Shown: positions 45,465-55,590 of the stretch, piece by piece
Position numbering within the stretch: the stretch's first letter is position 1
How the letters are laid out: the number at the start of each line of letters is the position of its first letter
NCBI RefSeq assembly: GCF_000731315.1
Contig: NZ_HG938353.1
Location: 3,906,001-3,970,000, forward strand
Length of the DNA stretch: 64,000 nucleotides
From: Neorhizobium galegae bv. orientalis str. HAMBI 540
GTDB taxonomy: Bacteria > Pseudomonadota > Alphaproteobacteria > Rhizobiales > Rhizobiaceae
Reading direction: 5' to 3'
Translations under genes and position numbers: made by a program
The notes under the pieces: generated by a model
Databases searched by the model: none
Told to the model about the DNA's origin: nothing
Seen by the model: the letters and a program-made list of their open reading frames with translations, nothing else

Positions 45465-46391
45465 GTGAAGGCCATTCAGTACAGCGAACACGGCCCGGCC
45501 GATGTGATGCACTATATCGAGCTGCCAGATCCGGTCGCCGGACCGGGCCAGATCCTGGTGAAACTCGAGGCCGCCAGCGTCACGCCTTTCGACTGGAAGC
45601 TCCGCGCCGGACATCTGCAAAACCATTTCACGCTGCCCATGCCGAGCGTGCCTGGCCGCGATGGCGGCGGCACGGTGATTTCCGTCGGCGACGGCGTCAC
45701 GGAATTTGTGGTTGGGGACCGTGTCGCAGTCATGGCCGGCGTCTTTGCCCAGGGCGGTTATGCGGAAATGATCGCCGTCGATGAAAAGCATGCTGTCAAG
45801 ATTCCCGACAGCCTCTCGACCATCGACGCCGTGGCGCTCACCAATGCCGGCCTCAGCGCCTGGATTGCGGTGCGAACCGCGGAAGTCAAATCCGGCGACA
45901 AGGTTCTCGTCCATTCCGGCTCGGGCGCGGTTGGCGGATTGCTGGTCCAGCTCTGCCACCATCTCGGCGCCCATGTCACTGCCACCTGCCGCTCCACGAA
46001 CCGCGATTATGTCCTCGGCCTCGGCGCCGACCGCGTCGTCGCCTATGACGAGGAGTACTTTTCCGACATCCTCACCGGCCAGGACATCGTCTTCGAACTG
46101 ATGGGCGGCGAAGTCCACGACAAGTCCTACAAGGTGCTGAAAAAGGGCGGCCATATGGTCTGGCTGGTCGCCGATCCAATCCGGGACCGCGGCGAGGAAT
46201 TCGGCGTCAACGTCACCCGCGCAATGATCACCGACGACAAGTCGGCGCTTCAAGGGATGATGGATCTCGCCGGCACCGGCCTACTCAAGCCCCAGGTTGC
46301 CCGCACCATGCCCTTGTCGGAGGCAGCCGAAGCCCACCGCCTGATGGAAAAAGGCGCCATCTCGCGCGGGCGCCTGATGCTGACGATGTGA
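45465..46391 (+). CDS. zinc-independent alcohol dehydrogenase / NADPH:quinone reductase-like protein
   Basis: A 308-aa medium-chain reductase of the quinone oxidoreductase branch. PGRDGGGTVISVGDGVTEF near residue 65, the dinucleotide loop HSGSGAVGGLLVQ near 150, and no cysteine ligands for catalytic zinc are seen. A GTG start at 45465 is chosen because AGGGAG lies just upstream. It is co-oriented with the aldolase gene and probably reduces an enone or quinone intermediate of the same pathway. Confidence 0.9.
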   Translation: MKAIQYSEHGPADVMHYIELPDPVAGPGQILVKLEAASVTPFDWKLRAGHLQNHFTLPMPSVPGRDGGGTVISVGDGVTEFVVGDRVAVMAGVFAQGGYAEMIAVDEKHAVKIPDSLSTIDAVALTNAGLSAWIAVRTAEVKSGDKVLVHSGSGAVGGLLVQLCHHLGAHVTATCRSTNRDYVLGLGADRVVAYDEEYFSDILTGQDIVFELMGGEVHDKSYKVLKKGGHMVWLVADPIRDRGEEFGVNVTRAMITDDKSALQGMMDLAGTGLLKPQVARTMPLSEAAEAHRLMEKGAISRGRLMLTM

Positions 46392-46397
46392 CGTTTC

Positions 46398-47204
46398 TCA
46401 AGCGCCGCTCGGAAACAGCGGCGCCTGACGGCCGTTGGCAACGAAAGTCCGGAAATCTTCGATCGCATGCGCGCTGGCGAGCGAACAGAAGGGCCCGCGG
46501 CTCACCTCGATGCCGCTGATCTTCTGCAGCCGCACGTCCATCTCGGCGCTCTTCAGCGCCACCGCCGCCGTGTTGACGACCGGCGCATGCAGCACCTTGA
46601 ACCCGTATTCGCTGCCGACAAGGAGTCCCGGCAGGACGCCCGCCGGCACCACGACGTCGGCGCCGTCGCGCACCAGCGGTTCGGCGCAGGCGGTGAAATT
46701 GGCAAGCATCCGCCGCCGCGCTCCGTCATCTCCCGCAAAGGCCGCGCTGAAATCCGAAGGCTCGCAGTTCATGCCCACGACATGCTTCACCCGATCGCCG
46801 AGGCCGTAGAGATCGGCCTGCTCGTAATGCCAGGTCTGAAAGACGTCATCGAGGGTGACCAGCGCCATGCGTCGGCCGAGCCGCGCGGCGTAATGCATGC
46901 AGACCTCGCCGGCGCCGATCACGGGAATGGTCAGTGCCGACTTGAGCTCATAAAGGCCCGGATCCTGAAAATGGCCGATGACGACCGCGTCATATCCGCG
47001 GCTCGCCGCTTCCAGCCCGTTGTCGATCGCGATCGCCGCGCAACGGAATTCCGCCAGCCGCCCGAAATGACGGTCCGGAGGGCTGATGCCGAAGACGTCC
47101 ACTGTCGTGCCGGGCTCGGCAATACCGTTCAGATAGTCCGAGAGCCGCGTCATATAAGCGGCGCTTGCAGTCGCATCGATGAAGCTCTGCCAGAAGATGC
47201 GCAT
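46398..47204 (-). CDS. Asp/Glu racemase-fold protein lacking both catalytic cysteines
   Basis: A 268-aa protein of the Asp/Glu/hydantoin racemase superfamily. The first conserved cysteine, normally in a GCF.DPG context, is H78 here (VIGHFQDPG). The second is lost too, with VVPAGVLPG at 186-193. The fold marks IPVIGAGEV and LGRRMALVTLDD remain. It may therefore be a decarboxylase- or isomerase-like variant, or a non-racemising homologue. It converges with the quinone-reductase-like gene and is divergent from the MarR-like gene. Confidence 0.83.
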   Translation of the reverse strand: MRIFWQSFIDATASAAYMTRLSDYLNGIAEPGTTVDVFGISPPDRHFGRLAEFRCAAIAIDNGLEAASRGYDAVVIGHFQDPGLYELKSALTIPVIGAGEVCMHYAARLGRRMALVTLDDVFQTWHYEQADLYGLGDRVKHVVGMNCEPSDFSAAFAGDDGARRRMLANFTACAEPLVRDGADVVVPAGVLPGLLVGSEYGFKVLHAPVVNTAAVALKSAEMDVRLQKISGIEVSRGPFCSLASAHAIEDFRTFVANGRQAPLFPSGA

Positions 47205-47257
47205 ATTTCCCTCGTTTGGTCCGCTTTCGTGTGCGGTTTCGCACTCGTCAAAACTAG

Positions 47258-47271
47258 AATTTAAGGCTTTA
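47258..47271 (+). promoter_or_regulatory. copy of the shared element upstream of the MarR-like gene
   Basis: AATTTAAGGCTTTA, 32 bp before the MarR-like start, in the gap shared with the divergent racemase-like gene. A variant of the element at 53805 and 44611. Confidence 0.45.
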
Positions 47272-47302
47272 CTTGCGACGCAATTACAACCCGGAGAGCC
47301 CC

Positions 47303-47845
47303 ATGATATCGCCTGCCACGCCCGAAAACCCGCTGAGCGATACGGCCCTCGAAATGTCGGAAGCCGCCCTCACCGAATTCGAATGGTCGCTGTGGCGGAT
47401 TTCCGCCGCCTTCCTGCGCTGGCAGTCGGAATGCTCGAGCGAACTTGCGGGCTCCGGCCTGAGCGGTCTCGATACCGCTATCCTGCACACGATCCGTTAC
47501 CGTAACAAGCCGAAAGGGCTTGGCGAAATTTCCCGTCTGCTCGGCCGCGACGACACCGCCAACATTCAGTATGCGATCAAGAAGCTCCAGACCCTGCAGC
47601 TCATCGAACGCGTCAAGGGCCGCTCCCGCAAGGACACGCTCTACACGCCGACCCGCAAGGGCACCAAGCTCACCCAGGATTATCGGGCTCTGCGGCGGCA
47701 GCTTCTCGTGTCGCTGATCCAGAAAATGGAACGCGCGGAACAGGGGCTCGGGGAAGCGACGGAAATGCTGGAATTGCTCACGAGCTTCTACGACACTGCC
47801 GCCCGGCGGGTGGCGAGCGGCTCTCATCCCGTCGAGCGCTCCTGA
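47303..47845 (+). CDS. MarR-like winged-helix transcriptional regulator
   Basis: A 180-aa regulator. The winged HTH lies at about residues 50-125 (KGLGEISRLLGRDDTANIQYAIKKLQTLQLIERVKG, wing SRKDTLYTPTRKG), flanked by helices for dimerisation. The ATG at 47303 has GGAGAG upstream. It is divergent from the racemase-like gene, and its 3' end overlaps the convergent cyclase gene by 22 bp. A shared AT-rich element stands directly ahead of it, so it is one candidate for the regulator of that motif. Confidence 0.88.
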   Translation: MISPATPENPLSDTALEMSEAALTEFEWSLWRISAAFLRWQSECSSELAGSGLSGLDTAILHTIRYRNKPKGLGEISRLLGRDDTANIQYAIKKLQTLQLIERVKGRSRKDTLYTPTRKGTKLTQDYRALRRQLLVSLIQKMERAEQGLGEATEMLELLTSFYDTAARRVASGSHPVERS

Positions 47846-48615
47846 ACCAGCGCCAGAACGCGCAGCGGGCTGCCCGAACCGTTCTGGATTTTAAGCGGAG
47901 CTGCAACGATCATCGCACCCATGGGCGAAAGCTGGTCGAGATTGGTGAGGCATTGTAGCCCGTAGCGGCCAGCGCCATGAAGGTAATGGTGCGCCGGATA
48001 GGGTGGCGAGAAATGCCCAGCCTGACCCGCATCCGTGCCGATCGTCTCGGTGCCGAAGCCGATGATATCCCGCTCCTCGACCAGAAAGCGCATCACCTCC
48101 ACATCCGGTCCGGGCGTATGCGCGCCGTCTGCGTGCAGATTGGCATAGGCGGCACCTGACTTTTTCGACCAGTCGGTGCGCAAGAAGGCCCAGGATCGCG
48201 CCGGAATGCGGCCATGCTGTTCTTCCCACTTCACGACATCGGCAACCGTCAGCAGGAAATCCGCATCCTCGGCCGCCGCAGCCGAGCAATCGATAACGCA
48301 GGCCGGCGCGATCATATCGGCCGGCGGCAGCGTATCGACGGAATTGAGCGGCAGGTCGCGGCCGGTATACCAATGGATCGGCGCATCGAAATGCGTGCCG
48401 GTATGCTCGCCGAAGGAGAGGTTGTTCCAATACCAGGCCGGCCCGCCGCTGTCGTAGCGCGAAATCCGCTCCATCCGGAACGGCGCGGATTGTCCAAGTT
48501 CCGGCGGCATGACGATGACCGGAAAATCCGGAGACAGGGTATGGGTAAGGTCGACGACGCGAACCGCACCGCTCGCCAATGCTCCAGCGAATTTGCCCAG
48601 AATATCGCCGCTCAT
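47824..48615 (-). CDS. cyclase family protein (kynurenine-formamidase-like metal hydrolase)
   Basis: A 263-aa Mn/Zn hydrolase of the cyclase/KynB family. The signature HxGTHxDxPxH is present as EHTGTHFDAPIHW near residues 68-80. DLTHTLSPDFPV opens the fold and FGTETIGTDAG follows near 190. The start at 48615 has GGGAGG 7 bp upstream and overlaps the upstream gene's stop by 4 bp. It is last in the six-gene unit and probably opens a cyclic amide, lactone or N-formyl group. Confidence 0.9.
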   Translation of the reverse strand: MSGDILGKFAGALASGAVRVVDLTHTLSPDFPVIVMPPELGQSAPFRMERISRYDSGGPAWYWNNLSFGEHTGTHFDAPIHWYTGRDLPLNSVDTLPPADMIAPACVIDCSAAAAEDADFLLTVADVVKWEEQHGRIPARSWAFLRTDWSKKSGAAYANLHADGAHTPGPDVEVMRFLVEERDIIGFGTETIGTDAGQAGHFSPPYPAHHYLHGAGRYGLQCLTNLDQLSPMGAMIVAAPLKIQNGSGSPLRVLALVQERSTG

Positions 48616-49859
48616 TGACCAGCCTCCCGCTCGACGGCTTTCGGATTGTCGAACAGCCGCGCCTCGATATCCTTGGCGACGTCGCCGACGTAAATGTCTT
48701 CCAATCCGCGCTTCAATCCGTCGAGAACCGCATCGGCCACGGCTTTTGGCGCCACCTTCGGCGGCGGCACCGTCTGGAACCATTCGGTATCGAGCGGCCC
48801 GACGAATGCGTTGATGACCCGGATACCGCCCGGCCTGAGCTCGGCTCGAAGCCATTGCGACAACGACAGGCACGCGGCATGTGCAGCGGAATGGACGCCG
48901 AACTGCGGCACATTGCTGAGCCCGTGGACCGAGAGCATATTGACCCAGGCGACCGCTCCAGCCGCACCGTCAGCACCGCGGGAGCGCATCACCGGCCCAA
49001 AAGCCTGGGCAAGGCGCATCAATCCCATCACGGTATGATCCATCGCCTCGCGCGCTATATTGACCGCGCCCGCGTCGAAGAGATGCGCCGGCCGGACGTG
49101 ATCGGCAGTGCTGATCAGGATCTCGACCTTGGCGCCGATATCCATCGCCAGCTCCTGCACCGAACGTTCGCTCGTCAGGTCCAGATCGACGAATTCGACA
49201 CCTTCGATCGCCTCCAGCGACGCCTGCTGGTCGAAAGGTTTCCAGCGATCGGCCACGCCGACAAAAATCTTGGACGCTCCCGCTTTCCGGAGAGCCTGCG
49301 CCAACGGCAATGCAAGCGGGCTGCGCCCATCGGTGATCAAGACCCGCCGATGCTTCGGATCGGCGGTCATCTCGCGCCATTGAGGATCGTCATCCATGAA
49401 GGGAGCCTCCGAAACGGGTTTCGCGAAGAACACGGCATTGCCGCTTCTATCGAGCTGTAGCGACATCGCGACGCTGGCGCCGGGGACTGCGCAATCGCCA
49501 TGGAGATGCGTAACCACGCTCGGCCCGCAGTCGAGCTGAACCAGGCCGGTGCGCCAGGGCATATGCTCGCGAAAATACGGATCGCTGGTGACCTCGATCC
49601 GCGTTTCCGACAGTAGCAAGCCGCCAGTCGGCGCGTTTTTGAACGTCAGGTCGGACGAAAGGCAGTTCGGGCAGGCTTCGCGCGCCGGATAGGTATAGCG
49701 CCCGCATTCGGCGCAGCATTGCAGCATGAAGCGGCCGGTGGCGGCAGCGAGCGTCAGCCCGTGCGCCTTGCGGCTGCGGGCCGAGGGAGGCAGCAGCGGC
49801 TGCGTGGTGCGGGCGAGCGGGTTCTTTCGCTTCGGCCTGAGGAAGGGTCCGGTCATCAT
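48612..49859 (-). CDS. DUF35/OB-fold zinc-ribbon protein fused to a degenerate SDR
   Basis: A 415-aa fusion. Residues about 40-150 form a DUF35 rubredoxin-like zinc ribbon (C49, C52, C63, C66) plus OB fold, the kind of partner that docks on thiolase-like enzymes. Residues about 165-400 are a short-chain-dehydrogenase fold with altered motifs: LITDGRSPLALP in place of TGxxxGIG, and VHSAAH where YxxxK is expected. The SDR part may be structural or use other chemistry. It overlaps the thiolase-homologue gene upstream and the cyclase gene downstream by 4 bp each. Confidence 0.85.
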   Translation of the reverse strand: MMTGPFLRPKRKNPLARTTQPLLPPSARSRKAHGLTLAAATGRFMLQCCAECGRYTYPAREACPNCLSSDLTFKNAPTGGLLLSETRIEVTSDPYFREHMPWRTGLVQLDCGPSVVTHLHGDCAVPGASVAMSLQLDRSGNAVFFAKPVSEAPFMDDDPQWREMTADPKHRRVLITDGRSPLALPLAQALRKAGASKIFVGVADRWKPFDQQASLEAIEGVEFVDLDLTSERSVQELAMDIGAKVEILISTADHVRPAHLFDAGAVNIAREAMDHTVMGLMRLAQAFGPVMRSRGADGAAGAVAWVNMLSVHGLSNVPQFGVHSAAHAACLSLSQWLRAELRPGGIRVINAFVGPLDTEWFQTVPPPKVAPKAVADAVLDGLKRGLEDIYVGDVAKDIEARLFDNPKAVEREAGQ

Positions 49860-51031
49860 GCCCTCGCAAGGATGGCGGCCGCGGAAGCAAGCCCGCGGTC
49901 GTAGTTGATCATCCCGAAACCTGAAACCAGCCCGAGCTTCGCATCCTCAACCTGCCTGCCTTCCGCTATTCCCAAAAGCTGGCGCATCGCTTCAGTAATC
50001 CCAAGATGCCCGCCCGCGGCCCCCGCTTGGCCTACTGAAAGCTGACCCCCAGACGTGTTGTGCGGAAAGGACCCGTCGATCGTGAATGTATTCTGCCGCA
50101 CGAAATCCGGCCCCTCGCCTTTTGCGCAAAAACCCAGGTCCTCGAACTGCATCATCGAGATCACCGCATAGTCGTCATAGGTCTGGACGAAATCCATGTC
50201 GTCCGGCTTCGAACCTGCCATGCCGTAAAGTTCGTCGCAATCGACCACCCAGCCGCCGCGCACCTGCACCGGATCCTCGGCAAACGCGTTGTGCCGCTCG
50301 ATAGCCGACAGCAGCCGGACAAAGGGAAGCCCGAGCGAGACCGCCGTCTCCTCGCGCATCACCAGAAAGGCTTCCGCACCGGCGCAGGGCATGACGCAAT
50401 CGAACAGGTGGAACGGCTCGGCGATCGGTCGCGCCGACATATATTGTTCCAGCGTCAGCCGCTTCTTCATCAGCGCATCGGGGTTTTTGAGCGCATTGTC
50501 GCGCTGGGCGACGCAAAGCTTGCCGAAGTCTTCCCGAGTGGCGCCGTAGCGATTTATGTAGTGGCGTGCGATCAATGCGAAACTCGCATTGGGACCACCG
50601 GCGCCATAGGGATAGGAAGCATCCTGCGCAAAGCGGGAGAAGTTGGCGAGCGTCTTGCGGAACGTATCGACCTGATTGGTGTCGGCTGCGACGCAGGCGA
50701 CGATATCCGCATCGCCCGCCTGCACCGCCCGCGCCGCGCGGCGGATCGAGGCGATGCCGGCGGCGCCGCCCATCGGCAAATGATCGAGCCAGCGCGGCGA
50801 CAGCCCGAAATGCTGGGTGAGCGCGATTGCCGCATCCGGCCCCATGGTGAAACTCGCGACCGAAAAACCATCAAAATCCCGGTGGCTGATGCCGGCGCCT
50901 TCCGCCAGCGCCCTCAACGCCTTGCCCATCCACCAGTGCGCGGTCTCGATGGAATAGCGCTGGTAAGGTACCGTCACGGGCACCGCCAGAACCACGCCGT
51001 CATAAGACTGCCGCGCTCGGGAAACGACCAT
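49856..51031 (-). CDS. thiolase-fold protein without catalytic Cys/His (Ltp2-like candidate aldolase)
   Basis: A 391-aa SCP-x/lipid-transfer-type thiolase homologue. The nucleophile position holds glycine (PMGGAAGIAS, about G89), and the usual GH of SGG..GH is GQ (SGGQLSVGQAGAAGG). VQTYDDYAVISMM carries tyrosines where Ltp2-type retro-aldolases have theirs. Together with its DUF35-bearing neighbour this recalls the Ltp2-ChsH2 aldolase pair of steroid side-chain breakdown. The 1-nt stop/start overlap (TGATG) with the Ohr gene and the 4-nt overlap downstream show a tight operon. Aldolase activity is inference. Confidence 0.85.
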   Translation of the reverse strand: MVVSRARQSYDGVVLAVPVTVPYQRYSIETAHWWMGKALRALAEGAGISHRDFDGFSVASFTMGPDAAIALTQHFGLSPRWLDHLPMGGAAGIASIRRAARAVQAGDADIVACVAADTNQVDTFRKTLANFSRFAQDASYPYGAGGPNASFALIARHYINRYGATREDFGKLCVAQRDNALKNPDALMKKRLTLEQYMSARPIAEPFHLFDCVMPCAGAEAFLVMREETAVSLGLPFVRLLSAIERHNAFAEDPVQVRGGWVVDCDELYGMAGSKPDDMDFVQTYDDYAVISMMQFEDLGFCAKGEGPDFVRQNTFTIDGSFPHNTSGGQLSVGQAGAAGGHLGITEAMRQLLGIAEGRQVEDAKLGLVSGFGMINYDRGLASAAAILARA

Positions 51032-51456
51032 CAGGCCACCATCAGCTTGACGTCGACATTGCCGCGCGTCGCATTGGAATAGGGGCAGCGCTCATGCGCA
51101 CCGGCGACTACTTCTTCCGCGACTGCGCGCTCGATGCCGGGCAAGGATGCCACCAGTTCGACCGCCAGCGCGTAACCGACCGATACCGGGCCGATACCGA
51201 CCTTGGCGGTGATCGAAACGTCATCCGGCAGTGCGATCTTGCTGGTGCGCGCCACCAGCTTCACCGCGCCGAGGAAGCAGGCCGCATAACCGGCGGCGAA
51301 AAGCTGCTCCGGATTGGTCCCCTCGCCCCCCGGGCCGCCGAGCCCTTTCGGCACCGAGAGATTGACGGCAAAGCTGCCGTCCGTGCTCTGCGCTTTTCCT
51401 TCCCGGCCGCCATGCGCGGTAACGGACGTCTCATAGAGGATCTTTTCCGGGGTCAT
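51031..51456 (-). CDS. ohr: organic hydroperoxide resistance protein (OsmC/Ohr family)
   Basis: A 141-aa thiol peroxidase. Both redox cysteines of Ohr are present, in AAGYAACFLGAV and HERCPYSNATRGN, with the opening YETSVTAHGGREGKA and GTNPEQLFAAGYAA. The ATG at 51456 is preferred because GGAGG lies 5 bp upstream; an ATG 12 bp earlier is possible. It sits inside a catabolic operon and not beside an OhrR gene. It may remove peroxides formed by the pathway. Confidence 0.93.
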   Translation of the reverse strand: MTPEKILYETSVTAHGGREGKAQSTDGSFAVNLSVPKGLGGPGGEGTNPEQLFAAGYAACFLGAVKLVARTSKIALPDDVSITAKVGIGPVSVGYALAVELVASLPGIERAVAEEVVAGAHERCPYSNATRGNVDVKLMVA

Positions 51457-51472
51457 GCGTGCCTCCATATCA

Positions 51473-51487
51473 GGATTTAAGCTGTGA
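51473..51487. promoter_or_regulatory. weak copy of the shared element upstream of ohr
   Basis: GGATTTAAGCTGTGA, between the acyl-CoA ligase stop and the ohr start. It keeps ATTTAAGCT of the element but is otherwise divergent, and lies in reverse orientation to ohr. Listed as tentative. Confidence 0.3.
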
Positions 51488-51527
51488 TTTATAGTATATC
51501 AGAATCGACGGAGAATCGTAGAGGAGT

Positions 51528-53141
<1,614 letters not shown>

Positions 53142-53151
53142 GACTCTGTCC

Positions 53152-53580
53152 TTATGCCCGTTCCAGAATGCCCTTGATCAGGAACATCTCGGCCTCGTGG
53201 ATCGTGCCGAACTGGATCCATTCCGCATCCGTCTGCGTCTCCAGCCGCCAGGTCAGCAACGTCACCACGCACTTGTCCGGCCCCATGCGCAGCAGTTCGC
53301 CCGGGATGACGCGAGACATATTGCGGAACTGCATGGCTTCCTTGGCCGCACCCACTTCGTAATCTACCTGGAAGCGGGCACGATCGACATTGAGCCGCAC
53401 GAATGTCTGTTTTCCAGAAAAGGTCGAGGTGCCGCAGAAGAGGCCGGGCTCCACCTCTATGCGATTGAGGCTGCCCCATGCCCACTGGCCCTGTTTCAGC
53501 CCGTCCGACATCAGTTCGAAGGCGACCGCCGCCGGGCGCTCCACCATGATGCTGCTGGAATGACAATGCGGATCGATCAT
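53152..53580 (-). CDS. small SRPBCC-like protein of unknown function
   Basis: A 142-aa soluble protein with a layout reminiscent of START/SRPBCC ligand-binding folds: an N-terminal strand and helix (MVERPAAVAFELMSD), then GQWAWGSLNRIEV and alternating strands to a final amphipathic helix (HEAEMFLIKGILERA). The family call is weak. The ATG at 53580 is chosen because AGAGGG lies 6 bp ahead. It is the first gene of the ligase-ohr-thiolase-DUF35-cyclase operon, so it may bind a hydrophobic substrate of that pathway. Confidence 0.7.
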   Translation of the reverse strand: MIDPHCHSSSIMVERPAAVAFELMSDGLKQGQWAWGSLNRIEVEPGLFCGTSTFSGKQTFVRLNVDRARFQVDYEVGAAKEAMQFRNMSRVIPGELLRMGPDKCVVTLLTWRLETQTDAEWIQFGTIHEAEMFLIKGILERA

Positions 53581-53984
53581 GAGCATCCCTCTTTCAGTCG
53601 CGTTGAGGCGTCATTTTCCTAAAAGACATTTTAAGCATAAAATAATCGGAAAGAACGTCAACGGGTTTTTGCGAAGCCGGGTTTCAGCTTGCTCCGTCAG
53701 TGATCGTGTCTCATCAAATTCTCAACCTGAAGGCAACCAAAAGCCCGGCACTACCGGCCCTCCACACGCAGAAGTCGATGGAATTCTCAATTTCCGACGA
53801 TAAGAAATTTTAGGCTTGAAGTAATTTATACCTCGTTCTACGATCCCCTCGATTGTTAAGGGGACGACCGCAAAAAGCGGCATCGAAAATCAACAGAAGC
53901 CCCTGGCAGGATTGCAGGCTTGCGTTTCACCAACCGCCGCAGGTCCGTCGGTCGCGATCGACGGGCAGAACCAGAGGGATCGTC
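53581..53984. promoter_or_regulatory. divergent promoter region with two copies of the shared AT-rich element
   Basis: A 404-bp gap between the ligase operon (minus) and the peptide-type ABC operon (plus). Two related sites occur: ATTTTAAGCATAAAAT at 53628-53643, a near-palindrome about 48 bp before the SRPBCC-like start, and AAATTTTAGGCTTGAA at 53805-53820, 165 bp before the binding-protein start and pointing to it. No gene is supported here; AT content is clearly higher than in the flanking genes. Confidence 0.5.
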
Positions 53985-55520
53985 ATGACTTTTGAAATCG
54001 ACCGCAGAAATCTCCTGCAGATGCTCGGCCTTGCCGCGGTCAGCGGCTCCGTGCTTTCGCAGGCCACAATCGCCTTCGCTGCAGATACCGACAACGTCAC
54101 CATCGGCTGGCCGTCCGACGTGCCGTCCTGGGACCCGAACCTTCGCTTCGTTCCGGACGCGCAGCCGCTCTTCAAGATGGTCTTCGACCAGCCGCTCGAT
54201 CAGTCGCCGGACCTGAAGCTCATCGGCAACCTCATCACCAAATGGGAACTGAAGCCGGACGGTCTTTCGATGCCCTTCGAGATCCGCAGCGACGTGAAGT
54301 TCCATAACGGCGATCCGATGACGATGGAGGACTTCAAATATACCTTCGTCGATCGTATCAAATCCGGCCTGAAGCTCGACATCGCCAATTCCTGGCGCAC
54401 GCTCACCGACATCGAGATCCTGTCGCCGACATCCGGCGTGATGAAGTTCTCCGTCCCGACGCCGACCGCGCCGCAGTGGCTGGCTTTTCTCGGCAGCTAT
54501 CTCGTGCCGAAGAAGTACATCGAATCCGTCGGCCCGGAAGAATTTGCAAAGAAGCCGGTGGGCACGGGGCCCTACAAGCTGGTCGACTACCAGATGAATT
54601 CGCGCATCGTGCTGGAGCGCAACGACGACTATTTCGGCACCAAGCCGAAGATCAAGCGCGTCACGATTGACATCATCAAGGATCCGTCGGCACGGACCGC
54701 AGCCATCCAGTCCGGCCAGGTGGACTTGACGGTCAACATTCCGGTGCGTGAAGCCGAGCGCCTCGGCAAGACCGAGGGCCTGACTGCCGAAATCAACCCC
54801 TTCACTCGTCTGATCCTCCTGCAGATGCGCAACGACAAGGGATTTACGGACATGGCCGTCCGCCTTGCAGCCCATCACGCGATCGATAAGGCAGCCCTCT
54901 CCAAGGCCTTTTATGGCGGCGCGGCCGTGCCGCTCTCCGTTCCGGCCACGCCCGGCACGCCGGGCTACCTGCCTGACTACAAGTTCGCGTACGATCCGGA
55001 ACTGTCGAAAAAGCTTTTGGCCGATGCCGGTTACACGGCCGACAAGCCGGCGACCTTCACGCTCGCCGCCACCAATGGCCAGTTCCCGAGCGATTTCGAT
55101 ATCGCCCGCGCGCTGGTGCAGATGTGGCAGAAGGTCGGCCTGAAGGTCGAACTGCAGCAGATCGAATATTCCAAGTATTTCGAACTGAACCGCGGCGGGC
55201 AGTTGCCGGAAGCTACCCTCTACAGCTTCGACAACGCCACCGGCGACCCGGAAATCTTCTCCGGTTATCTGATGAACCCGAAGATGCCGTTCGGCGCCTG
55301 GAAGGGTCCGGAGATCGGCGACAAGATCCTCAAACTCTTTGTCGAACCGGTCTACGAGAAGCGTATTGCTGGCTATAAGGCCGTCGCGCAGGAAGCTGTC
55401 GAGACAGGCGCCAACATTCCGATCCTGCAGAGCGTACAGACGCTGGTGCGCAAGAAGAGCCTGAACTACGTCAAGTACGGCAATGCTTGGGTTCTGGGCA
55501 GCACCATGTCCTGGTCCTGA
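53985..55520 (+). CDS. ABC transporter substrate-binding protein, family 5
   Basis: A 511-aa periplasmic protein of the peptide/nickel type. A twin-arginine signal (DRRNLLQMLG, residues 6-15) ends near 32 at FA-A. MPFEIRSDVKFHNGDPMTMEDFKYTF is split across the conserved family signature near 80-105, and MAVRLAAHHAIDKAALSK follows near 290. AGAGGG precedes the ATG at 53985. It opens a five-gene unit: two permeases, a fused ATPase and a hydroxyacid oxidase. The ligand is unknown. Confidence 0.93.
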   Translation: MTFEIDRRNLLQMLGLAAVSGSVLSQATIAFAADTDNVTIGWPSDVPSWDPNLRFVPDAQPLFKMVFDQPLDQSPDLKLIGNLITKWELKPDGLSMPFEIRSDVKFHNGDPMTMEDFKYTFVDRIKSGLKLDIANSWRTLTDIEILSPTSGVMKFSVPTPTAPQWLAFLGSYLVPKKYIESVGPEEFAKKPVGTGPYKLVDYQMNSRIVLERNDDYFGTKPKIKRVTIDIIKDPSARTAAIQSGQVDLTVNIPVREAERLGKTEGLTAEINPFTRLILLQMRNDKGFTDMAVRLAAHHAIDKAALSKAFYGGAAVPLSVPATPGTPGYLPDYKFAYDPELSKKLLADAGYTADKPATFTLAATNGQFPSDFDIARALVQMWQKVGLKVELQQIEYSKYFELNRGGQLPEATLYSFDNATGDPEIFSGYLMNPKMPFGAWKGPEIGDKILKLFVEPVYEKRIAGYKAVAQEAVETGANIPILQSVQTLVRKKSLNYVKYGNAWVLGSTMSWS

Positions 55521-55543
55521 TACCGGCTGACCTCGCCATCCTG

Positions 55544-55565
55544 GGGTCCGGGTACGCCCGGACCC
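55544..55565 (+). terminator. intercistronic hairpin after the binding-protein gene
   Basis: A 9-bp perfect stem GGGTCCGGG/CCCGGACCC with a TACG loop between the binding-protein and first permease genes. No T-tract follows. Such hairpins usually protect the upstream message and raise binding-protein levels. Confidence 0.6.
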
Positions 55566-55590
55566 ATTCCTTCACATCGTCATACGGGGC

